Source: Sistotremastrum niveocremeum HHB9708 (Eukaryota > Basidiomycota > Agaricomycetes > Sistotremastrales > Sistotremastraceae). From it: a stretch of 64,000 nucleotides of DNA. The notes under the pieces were generated by a model. It did no database searches and was not told where the DNA came from. It saw nothing but the letters and a program-made list of their open reading frames with translations. The stretch covers positions 644,066 through 708,065 of the forward strand of contig KV419404.1 of the NCBI GenBank assembly GCA_001630475.1, read 5' to 3'. Position 1 is the stretch's first letter; each line of letters begins with the position of its first letter. The translations under genes were made by a program, and so were the position numbers. This document shows positions 22,063-31,655 of the stretch, piece by piece.

Positions 22063-22095
22063 GCTTTGCGTTGGCACATAGGAGGACAAAGCCAA

Positions 22096-22559
22096 TCACC
22101 ATTTTAGGAAGATCAAGTCTCACGAGCTCCCACGAAGCGCTGAGTCAGCGAGGACGTGTCATTGGAATTGCGTAACCCGAGCAGGCCATCTCAAAGAATC
22201 TGACGCGAGTCCATTGACCACCAGCATTCTCCTCGTCATGATAGTCAAAGCAGGGACAGAAGATACTATTATTGGCAAGCTGTTCAGTCATGGTCGACAA
22301 AGTCCTCGGACTTGCCACAGTTCGAGAACCATGGAGTCCGTAGTGGAACGATTGGAATATCTTGCGAGCAAATGACGCAAATCTCCAGTCGTATAATGTT
22401 TCACCATTTTGTCTATCGTCGTCTGGCGTTCATGTGTTGTGGAAGGCAGACATAGTAGCCAGTAGCTCGTAGACAAAACTGAAGCAGGAACGTGAAGTCG
22501 TCGGAGTTGCAAACGAACGCGAAGCCACCGTGCCATCCTGAACGCGTTCATGCAATTCC
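22096..22559. other. Divergent intergenic region, pirin / TMEM170-like
   Basis: 464 nt upstream of the TMEM170-like start. A minus-strand open frame at 22288-22590 overlaps that gene's first exon and looks like a shadow. No other element is supported. Confidence 0.4.
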
Positions 22560-23183
22560 ATGGCTGGGCCCAGGACACCACCATGGCCAAGTCTATACAA
22601 CCCTACACCAGAACTACAACATCGACATGATTCCGATCCCACACCGCCAGGAGCTCACTATCTGTACAATGCAAACGGTATGTTCCTTCCATTGCATCGC
22701 GCTTCCAACTCATTTGACGTATGCCTACGTTGCATTCTAGACATCTTCCGGTTCACCTTATATTGGACCTTGATCTTCACCCTTCCACCCTTCATCATAT
22801 GTGGAGTATGGGCATCTATTACTACCATGAGCGCTCCACCGACTAGGCAGTTAAGCGTGGGCACGATGCGCCAGTCTCGCGATACGTCTCCGAGTTCCAG
22901 ACAGAAGCCACAGGCGCGTCTTATCATGGGAATCGCGGTCTTTCTGACGTTCGTCATATCGTCACTTGGTGTCGGTGTCGTCAGTAGCGTCGTGGTTGGA
23001 TATGGGCTCGCAGGTTTCTACAGCGCGGGCAGCTTAAACATGAGCACATGGGTACCGTTTGCATGGGGTTTAATTCAGAGTTTAGTGGGCCTGATTGGGT
23101 ATGTCCTTGCTCCGTCTTTACACACGCCAAATTTATCTGATGCTCGTGACAGACTCTGGCCAGCCGTCACGAATCTCATCTAA
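22560..23183 (+). CDS. TMEM170-like multi-pass membrane protein
   Basis: Starts MAGPRTPPWPSLYNPTPELQ with a proline-rich cytosolic N-terminus. A GTATGT...TCTAG intron (about 22678-22740) joins YLYNAN to DIFRFTLYWTLIFTLPPFI, the first membrane segment. The region then runs RLIMGIAVFLTFVISSLGVG, VVSSVVVGYGLAGFYSAGSL, and MSTWVPFAWGLIQSLVGLIG, giving three to four membrane segments in total. A second in-frame intron (23099-23152, 54 nt, GTATGT donor, ACAG acceptor) lets the protein end LIGLWPAVTNLI rather than reading through; both versions use the stop at 23183. The FTLYWTLI segment and overall layout fit the Tmemb_170 family, linked to ER and nuclear-envelope shape in animals. Family assignment is from memory and moderately sure. 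Confidence 0.75.
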   Translation: MAGPRTPPWPSLYNPTPELQHRHDSDPTPPGAHYLYNANGMFLPLHRASNSFDVCLRCILDIFRFTLYWTLIFTLPPFIICGVWASITTMSAPPTRQLSVGTMRQSRDTSPSSRQKPQARLIMGIAVFLTFVISSLGVGVVSSVVVGYGLAGFYSAGSLNMSTWVPFAWGLIQSLVGLIGYVLAPSLHTPNLSDARDRLWPAVTNLI

Positions 23184-24712
23184 GAACCCCTTCAGCAACC
23201 CTGACACTACTTCCGTCGCAGTCTCCAAGGGTCGAGGATCCGGGAGGATTCTGTGGCTCTCACGCAACGCCCTTGATATTTCCGTGGAAAAACAGAGGAT
23301 TCACGCACCGCGCACGATTTCCATTTTCCTTCGGTTTGACTCGACCAGGGCAAGACGCGCGTCTGGCGATGATAAGCGCGGCATGGCGATTTTCCTATCG
23401 AGGCACAATTTTTCTTTCGACTCAGCCAAGGACCCTTGGTACTACACAAATGAATGCATGACTGTGGCCGCAGCCATCTGGTTTATCGTTCGGAGGCAAT
23501 CTAGGCAAGAAGTTTTGTCGCTGCGCAAGGATGCCGTCAGCATAGCGTGCTCTAGACGGAGCAGTGGGGCTGTCGATCATGGATACAGACCACGATTGGA
23601 AATATACTGCGATGAAATCTAATGATATTAAGCATGACCGCGTGCTTTTGCATGGTCGATCTGGCGTCTCCGGTGTAACCATACGCCTGATTGGAGAACG
23701 CAATTGGAATCACGAGGCACGGAAAGCAGTGCAGTGCTAGACCGTGCTCTTGTTTTCTTGTTCACGGACGCTTGGCGTGACTCTCGGCATCTGCGTGATT
23801 TGCGTTAACGCCATGCGAGGCCAGACCCTTGGATGGTGGGAGTTAAGCCCTTTTGTGGGACGAACGATGTCACTGATGGTCTGGCGGCGCCCGATACGAG
23901 AGAGACGGATACGGGAGCTGGTCAAGGTCCGGGTCAGGAGTACAAGGCGAACGTGTGAGTCGGATCGACATTTTAATCTAGGTTCGATGCTGGAAAAACT
24001 GCTGCACGGTTGTCTGCTGGCGTGATAGAGGTTATAGAAACGCGAGACGCGCGACGAAGTCTGAATGTTTGAACTGAATGGACGAGTGCGCACATTAGGA
24101 TATTTTCCTGATGGAGAATAAAGTTGGAGAGCCGGGCGCCTTGGTGTGGGAGCGCTGTGGGCAGAGGCTGCCGAGGATTACCCCTATGTGACTACGTTGC
24201 TCGGAATATTGTGGAAATGGAAAGAAGAGATAAGCCTTGTCGATGGTCTCCTTTGTTTTAGAGTCCATCAACGTGAGAGCCATTTGAGGGCATAACGTTT
24301 GATCGTGGGTGTCCACAAGGCAAGGTTCCACCAGTCTGGGTCTCTGAGATCATTCGCTCTTCTCTCCCACACCGCTAACTCGCCCTGGGCCTTGTTTTCC
24401 ATCGTGCTTACGTCGCTCCTCATCACGCACATCAATGATGCCGTCACCCACTAGCCGTACTTGTCTACCAACAGCCTCACGAATTTTTGGTGAGAATTTA
24501 CTCACCCGTAGGGTACATCACTAGGCTCAATGTGTCCCCAAGGGTTCTCTCGTCAGGAGACAAATACAGTCTTGGTCTATTAATACTAGTGTGTCAGTAA
24601 TGATACAAATCCTGTCTAAACAAGCTACAAAGTAGGTGTGAGTTTTTCCCTTTGAGTGGCAGAGTTTTCTCAAAAAATTCGCACATAAAGGGTCTCGACA
24701 GCTGAGGTGCTA
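23184..24712. other. Gene-poor stretch, 1.5 kb
   Basis: Between the convergent TMEM170-like gene and the PP1-motif gene. Open frames up to about 175 codons exist on both strands but have no domain, no supporting splice sites and composition like their antisense. I looked for tRNA boxes, terminal repeats and transposase motifs and saw none. It may hold long 3' UTRs or a noncoding transcript. Confidence 0.4.
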
Positions 24713-25778
24713 TCATGATACGATGGATCCGCGAACGTTGAATCCGGAAGTAGGTCGTGATGTCGATGGACCGGACGCATGTGAATGCGGTCGACCGTTC
24801 GACAACGGAAATGGAGGGAGAGGTGTGAACAGGCCCCGAAAGTCTTTACCCTGAAGGCCTGGTGCATTCAAGTTTTGCGACGAGGAGTTTGGAAAAGGAG
24901 ATGAGGATGATGTTTTCGGCGAAGGCGGCGTTTGCAAACCGATAGTCCGCGGAGGAGAGTGGGATAATGACAACCGACGCAAGCGCTCCGGTAAAAACAT
25001 TGAAGGCGAAGATGAAGGCGAAGGAGATGACGAAGGGGTGGGTAAGTTGATGGGTGCTGGCGATAAAATCGGACGCGAGCTTGACGGGGAGGCTGACGAA
25101 AAGTCCGGTGAGGATGGCGGCTTTCCTGATACAGATATCGGAGACGACGCCGCTAGATCTGCAACTGAGGGCAGATCAGGGGCCGGATTCGAAGGCGAAG
25201 GTGGCGCATCCAAGAGAGGCAGGAGCGGCAGGAATGAAAATTTTCGCTTCGGTGGGTTGGTTTCAGAAGCAGGGACGTCAGGAGATGGCGTTGGCGAGCA
25301 AGCACTGTCCAAGGGTAGCAGACCAGGCACGGCAGTGTCATGTCTCGCACTTGCACTCCTGGCTGGAAATGGTTCTTGAAACGGACGGTCGAGCTCGTCA
25401 ACCGCTTTCAAGACTTGAGATGAGGATGGTGTAGGACATTTTAAGGGTTGGTCGGCGGGAAGTAGTGGCACGAGACCAATAGGGACTGTGCAGAGCAAAT
25501 GAGGAAACGTGCTGGAATTTCTCGACAGGGCAATCTGCATTTCTTTCAACTCCAAAACATCTCTACAACATCATCAAAGGTGTTAGAAGTTATTGAATAA
25601 TAAAGACATAGGCACGCAACTGGTATGAAAGCTTTCGTGTGACCGCCATTGGACTTCTGTCCCACTCGTCTGCCTCGTGCACTGTATTGCAGACGGGCCC
25701 ATTGGGAAAGGAGACCGATTTCTTGCGCTGTCGAGGAAGAGCACGACATGCCTGAGTGTTCTTCAATATTCCCTTCAT
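24713..25778 (-). CDS. Ser/Pro-rich protein with PP1-docking-type motif
   Basis: Two exons. The first starts MKGILKNTQACRALPRQRKK and contains KSVSF, a good RVxF-type docking motif for protein phosphatase 1, followed by TVHEADEWDRSPMAVTRKLSYQ. An intron (GTTGCG donor, TGTAG acceptor, about 25571-25618) leads to DVLELKEMQIALSR. The rest (about 250 residues) is low-complexity Ser/Pro with clusters such as PSSSPSPSSSPS and ends TSGFNVRGSIVS. The N-terminal block looks folded or conserved and the tail disordered. A phosphatase regulatory subunit is an inference from the motif only; no other domain is visible. The ATG at 25778 is preferred because upstream in-frame residues (MSASGYRSSFLSS) lack conservation-like features. 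Confidence 0.75.
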
Positions 25779-27516
25779 GAACAGACAAGGTCTGGACAAC
25801 GACGAAGTTGGTGGGGACGATAGGAAACTCGACCGATATCCCGATGCGCTCATAATCCAGGCAGCCTTTGACCCCTTCGGGTCCGGGCGGAAATGCGCCG
25901 CTGAGCAAGCCGCAATTATCCGAGCCGGTAGGCGCTCGCTCTAAGCGAGCCGACCCGTTGTGGCAAACAGACTCGCACACAGATATCGTTGAGCGTCCCA
26001 ATTCTTTTCATTTTGCCCCACGTCAGGGCTCATTCGACAAAGTCCCATATCTGGCAATTAAATTCCGAACAAACAGCGGGCATCTTCAAGTTAATTAAGC
26101 GATAAGACCATCCCCACCCTCCAGTCATGATTCTCCAACGATCCCGCGATGATGTGCTTGTCCAACTCTTAGTAGAAAAGCGCCCGGTCCCTTCGTAATC
26201 ATGCCGGCGAAGCCACTGCGTCCTATCTGATCTATCGCCGTGAGTCTCTTCCTTCATATCGAACATGGGCTCCCACACCTTGTTTGCTCAGCGGACCAAG
26301 CAATGGATTGAAATGTCGTTGCTAATCTCACCTGCTGAAGCGATCAATAGGTACATTCGCCGAGATTTCTCGCCGAGACATCACCCGAGCTCACGTAAGT
26401 TCCATCAGTGTGGCAAACCACTCCAGACTAGAGACCTTTCGTCTCCATACAGGCATAAACCCTGCAAAGATCCGCAGGAACTTAGACTCTTCCTCAGGGG
26501 AGACCTGTCGGACAATCGCAATTCAGTATAGCTGTGCATAGAGAAACGTCAGGCCACTAGGAGTACTGTAGATTGTAGACGGACCCTCACGATGCTGCGT
26601 GTCCAACGATTGACCTTTCTGAACGCCATGTGGCTGATAGGCATTATTGCGCGATGCTCGAGATGAAAATCGGGCGCGTGTGGCCCGTCCCTTTCTAGGG
26701 AACCAACGATGTGGAGAGTGTCTTCGCCGAACAGCCCCAGTCTTCCTAGCCGCGCCGTCAAGTGGCCCAAGTTGTGCCAGGAATTATTCGCCGTATGACT
26801 CGATCAGATGATCGAAGATGGATGCCAACGAGGGGAAAATATGGGCCATCTTTGTTAGACAGGCTTCTATCGGGTCATCACCTAGCATACGTGTACCAAA
26901 CCAATACAGCAAAGAAGAGCAATCCCTTTAGCAGCTGGTGCATTTGGTCACCACGAGACCTATTTTGTCAATTCGTAGAAGAGAATTAACAGTGTGGCAA
27001 TTCTCCGTTGTATCAGAGCATCTTGGCAGGTGCCTTTTGGCGTCATACTCCCCTGATGCAACCGTTCGAGGCATAAGCAGGAAGCAAATCTTCAAGTCAA
27101 CGTCTAATGACCCCGCATCAAGCGCCTAGTAGCATCTGTACCTCCAGAGTAGCATACGATTCTACAAGCCCCGTATGACCTTGTCATGCTGCACAGATAT
27201 ACGGCCTTTAAGCTGAGCATGCGGTGATAGATCAAGTCCTCGCTCTAGAAGTATTTGCAAAAGGGGGCGAGCGTTGCAATAGCTAATAGGAGCATCAAAC
27301 CTCTCAGGAGACGGCGATGTCGACGGTTCTGAGATAGCCAAGACACAGAGCGCGCCGTTCAAGTCTAGATGAAGGCATTGGCAAAGCAGGCGTTGCTGTG
27401 AGTCGGCGGCAAGATCAAGATGTATAGGTCATTACGTAAGTCAACCGTGTTTGGGAACCGTGCACCGCCGCGTTAGCAACAGCCCAAGCCTCCAAGTCGC
27501 CTGAGCGTCGTGGTCA
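25779..27516. other. Gene-poor stretch, 1.7 kb
   Basis: Divergent intergenic region upstream of both the PP1-motif gene and the Mkt1 gene. Only short, unsupported open frames are seen. No repeats at the ends, no transposase-like frame and no tRNA boxes were recognised. It may be decayed sequence or a long promoter. Confidence 0.4.
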
Positions 27517-30425
27517 ATGCCTATCAAGAATCTAGATGGTAAGCTTCGAAAGAGAATGATCGTACTCGTCTGATCTAGTCGGCTCACGATATCACCTTCA
27601 GCCTATCTCGCAGACAGGAAACATCTCTCGACTTTACCACTGAGTACACTTTCTGACACCCGCCTGGGTATCGATGCTGCAACTTACTTTAACCTACTCC
27701 TTGAGACGCCTCCGACGCGAGAGCCTCTTTTGGCTGCGACAGGCGGCCCACCCTTGGCTCTGACCACGAAAATTGAGGCCGACTTGCGTTCCCTGGAAAA
27801 GCTCCGCATCAAACCTGTATTCGTCTTTCCTGGCCTCTTGCCTAACAAACGGGTTAGGCATCACTATCCACATGAGCATATGGAGCTATGCAACATAAGA
27901 CGCGAAGCGTGGGCGAAATACGAAAGCCAGCAGGAGGAGCAGGCGACGGCGCTTTTTGAAAGCAGGGGCTGCGTACACCACTGGGACCTTTGGAGAACCG
28001 TATTGAGAATATTCAGACATCGAAACGTGGAGTTCATTGTTGCTCCATATCTCGCTTGGGCCCAGGTTAGTCGTTCGTGTGCATATAATCTCCGCGCCTA
28101 AGGGTCCCTCGTCTTGAACGCGTTATCTGACTTGCTCTTGCTCTTGTGCCCTATCTTTTCAGCTCTTATATCTTCAGAAGCACCAGAAGTCCTACATCCA
28201 TGCCATCTATGGCCCAAGCGAACTTCTCTTGTACCCAGGAGGCGTCGATAAATTAATCACGTCCCTCGACTTCACCTCGCCGACTCCTTCCTTCAACTAT
28301 GTGATCAAGCAGCGTGTACTCTCCGACCTCGGATTGAGCGAAGATCAATTCTTGGACATTGGCATCCTCGCGGGTTTTGAAAACTCACCGACCTTCCCTC
28401 CTATCCAACAAGAGCAGCACCTTATCAAGTCTGTAACGGAGATGGTCAAATATTATAAAACAGGATACGCCGCAGTCAACGCGTTCGGTGAACTTCCTGC
28501 GGTAAAGCAATCCCAGTACTTGGAACACTATGCCCGAACGCGCACCATGATCAAATTTTCTCTCATACTTTCTTCCGAAGGCACAGTGACGCCCTTTCCA
28601 CTTGCTCTTCCCCCTACCACAACCGGCCCCCACCACTCCCACACTACTACTCATCACATCACTGCGGCCGACGTTCCCGGCGACATTCACGAAGTTTTCA
28701 CTCATAGACTTCCTGATGAAATCTTCTTCTATCTCTCTCGAGGGCTTATTGGACCGCATGCACTCGTGTGGCTCACAAGCGGCCAAATCATCGAGAATCC
28801 ACCTTTGGACAACGGCGAGACTACGGAATACAGGCGATTTGTGAAGGAAGTCATCACTGAAGGGTCTACCGGTCCAAGAGCCACAGCATTGGCTCTCATC
28901 AATAGCGTGACAAACAGCTACTGGTCCAACCGCAGAATTACGGGGTCCTTCTGGTTCGAACCAAGTGGCCCACCAAACCAAAGAGTTATCAACCATAATG
29001 GACCGCAGACCTCTGCATTAGCCGAACGCGTGACAGGATGGCACGTAACGTACGCGTTGATAGAAGAGGAACTGCGGAGACAAAATGTGCGTTGTTCCTC
29101 GCCTATAGCAGAGACCCTTGGCTGCGCCGCAGACTTATTCATCATCTTTGCTCTTTTGCAGTCATCGACCATCGACTTTGCACTGTGCCTCGGCGCTACG
29201 AGTACTGACAAGCTCGCGACCCGCACAAGAAATCGCAGCAACGTCCCTGTCCCTACTTTGGAGAAGAAAGATGAGATCGTCGCCAATGTTATTTGGCGTT
29301 TCTTGGAATTGCGGGGGTAGGTGTTGAGCGGAGTTAACAGTAACCATTCAGTTGGCTAACGCAGCAGCTTGGGACAGGTTCCTCCTGAGTACTCATTCTC
29401 ACTCGGCGTTGGCACATGCGATGCATCTTGCTCTGAAGCAGGCGCGGGTGAACGACAAGCTTCAAGACCCTCTTTACTTGTTCTTGGAATTAGTTCGAGC
29501 CGGCGTACTACACGGCAACTTGTGGAGCGGCCGAGCTTATAGTGGAGGACCCAGTTTCGGCACAGGTAAGTGTTTTGACGTGTGCACGTGGATATTTTCT
29601 CACGATCAATTAAATTTCAATTTATCCGGGACCGCTCTAGATCAAGAGAAGAAATGCATGCTGTTGGTGATGAGGGTGCTGAGCATCCTTCCTCTTAATT
29701 TCAAGGTACATGTCAAACGCCTCATGCCGATCATTGACAACTAAAAGAAGTCCCGTCGAACGTCCATAGCCACAACCATGGCAAGCACCGCTTTCACGAG
29801 AACTTTTGGTGTTCAATTCGTTCTTGCGGTCCTTAACACGTGCATTGCGGACCCTGCTGGAGGTGACCTCGTTGAACTTGCTTCTGCGAGGTGATGCTCG
29901 CAAGGGTCGCGACGACTTCCTTGACGTTGCATTGTCGTTACCGTTTCAAGGAGATGTCAACACGGGCTTCGGAGTGCTCGCCAAGGTATACTTGGACGCG
30001 TTGACACACTTGAACGGTGGGGTGCGGGTCACAGATCCCAATGCAGAAGGGGTGCGAGAAGCAAAAGACACGGCGCTCGAGATCTGTGAAGACACGTTCC
30101 CTGGCGTCAAGTACCCGAAGATGGAGGTCGAGAGGGGATTCCGATTTTGGGATGTGGTGAGTACAAAACTGCTCCTTTGGACCGGATCCCTGTTTCTTTA
30201 TCGTAATCTATCTGTCGCTGGCTCTCTTCATTGTTCGGCTTGGCGGGAGTCGAAGGACGGCGTTATGAAAATTTACTCATACTCATGCTAACGTGTGCTT
30301 TTTTTGTGACGTTTGTCTAGGCTCTTCTAGCGATCAAGACGTTGCACAAAGAAAACTCGGTACTGTCGGAACTAGCTGAACAGTTTGAGGCAGCCGAAGC
30401 TTGGCTGGCTCCGATGCGACCATGA
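27517..30425 (+). CDS. MKT1: Mkt1 homologue, XPG-like post-transcriptional regulator
   Basis: In yeast Mkt1 works with Pbp1 on mRNA fate (HO) and affects maintenance of the M2 killer dsRNA; it has an XPG-nuclease-like N-terminus. The first exon ends MPIKNLD; a GTAAGC...TTCAG intron leads to AYLADRKHLSTLPLSTL and LGIDAATYFNLLL (XPG N-region), KPVFVFPGLLPNKR, EFIVAPYLAWAQ, then LLYLQKHQKSYIHAIYGPSE and LLLYPGGVDKLITSL (XPG I-region). The long C-terminal part has FTHRLPDEIFFYLSRGLIGP, LNFKPQPWQAPLSRELLVFN and a final exon ending EAAEAWLAPMRP. About eight introns, all GT-AG, keep frame; the last is longest (about 165 nt). An AYLADRKH-type start with Asp in GIDAA suggests remnants of nuclease acidic residues, but activity is not implied. 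Confidence 0.93.
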
Positions 30426-30985
30426 GCTGATTTAATGACAAGTGGGGGAGTCGAGAACGGGTAAGGACGGGGATCGTTGCAAGGGTCGCAGAGGCTGGCG
30501 TGAGAGGGGGCGCCATTGGAGCGAAGGAGATTCACACCGGGGGGTGGCTGGGTAGTTTAGCATTTCGCAATTCTTGAAGGTTTGATGATGGCCTCGATAG
30601 GAATAAAATCGACGAGTTTGCTGGCATGGCCTGAAAGAGAAATTGAAGTGCAGTGTTGGTGTGACTTGGTGATGAGTCGCGATAGCGGACAGACAGGAAC
30701 ATCGGTAGAATATTGGGACAGGATGTTCACACCGAGCGGCGGCCTGGGGGGGAGAGCCCAATCAGGACTGGCTGTTCACACCGCGGCTTCTCACCTGCAC
30801 GACGGGGATAAATGAATAAAATATTTGATTTCGTAAGCGAGATTCTTCTTTTTGAGATTTGCCTCGAGTCTGCCCGATATGGCGACAACACAAAAATCCG
30901 AAGCGTCGCCGAGCGTCTCTCGCCCGGCCGCCTGAACGAACAGTACTTAACCCCGGCTCACTCTGCCTCTGCCTCCATCGCCCCA
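30426..30985. other. Intergenic region before the zinc-finger gene
   Basis: 560 nt in tandem arrangement (Mkt1 stop to zinc-finger start). An in-frame ATG at 30812 could extend the next gene by 58 residues. No other element is supported. Confidence 0.4.
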
Positions 30986-31655
30986 ATGCCTCATACTCGC
31001 TCAAGCTCTGACCGCGAACTCTCAGTCGCCTCTGCCTTTGCTGACCTCCACCTCGCAAAGCATGCATCCTCTCGCAGACAGCCCACACCACTCCAGTGGC
31101 AGGAAGACCCCTCGTCTTCATCGTCTTCGTCGCGTTCGCCCTTTGAGCCCTACCACTCCCGCACCTCATCCAGCTCGTTCAATGCAACCAACCAACCCCC
31201 AAAGATGGTCCAGCCATCGCCTCCCCAACAATATCTCCAACAACATCCAGCCCAGCAGAACGTCTGGCCACCCATTGTCATTCAGCTCGAGGAAGCACCT
31301 CAGCCAGTGCCAGAACCACCTCGTACGAATGTAGATACCTACGATACTCGTATGGATCGTATCAATACCTGGCGCGATGCAGCACGTGAGTATACTTCCG
31401 TGCCATACGTCAAAATTTTCATTTTCATCTGACATCTTTTTTTATTGATTAGTGCCCGCGATGTCGAGCAACGATCTGAAACGCAGAGACCTTGCTCGTG
31501 CTGCTCTCGCCTCGAAGCAGTCACAGATACCACCTGTGCACCGGTGTCCAGCCTGCGATGCGACCTTTGCCACCCGCCAGAATCTGAAGCGACACTCACA
31601 GGGCGTGCGGACATCACCAGCATGTCGCATCGCAGTGGAATACAGCCTCGAATAA
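30986..31655 (+). CDS. Small zinc-finger protein with a variant C2HC-type finger
   Basis: Exon 1 (30986 to about 31382) encodes MPHTRSSSDRELSVASAFAD followed by a low-complexity Ser/Gln/Pro region and DTYDTRMDRINTWRDAA. A GTGAGT...GATTAG intron leads to LPAMSSNDLKRRDLARAALA and one finger: C-P-A-C, 12 residues, then His in NLKRHSQGVRTSP, then Cys in ACRIAVEY. That is C-x2-C-x12-H-x9-C, where a standard C2H2 finger would have His after 3-5 residues. It ends VEYSLE. A single variant finger with a disordered N-terminus suggests a DNA- or protein-binding regulator; the function is unknown. The start is uncertain: an in-frame ATG at 30812 exists, but the sequence between reads less like protein. 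Confidence 0.72.

Noticed and set aside
23184-27516. Transposon, tRNA or repeat in the gene-poor stretches around the PP1-motif gene
   Set aside because: No terminal repeats, transposase or reverse-transcriptase motifs, or tRNA A/B boxes were recognisable by eye.
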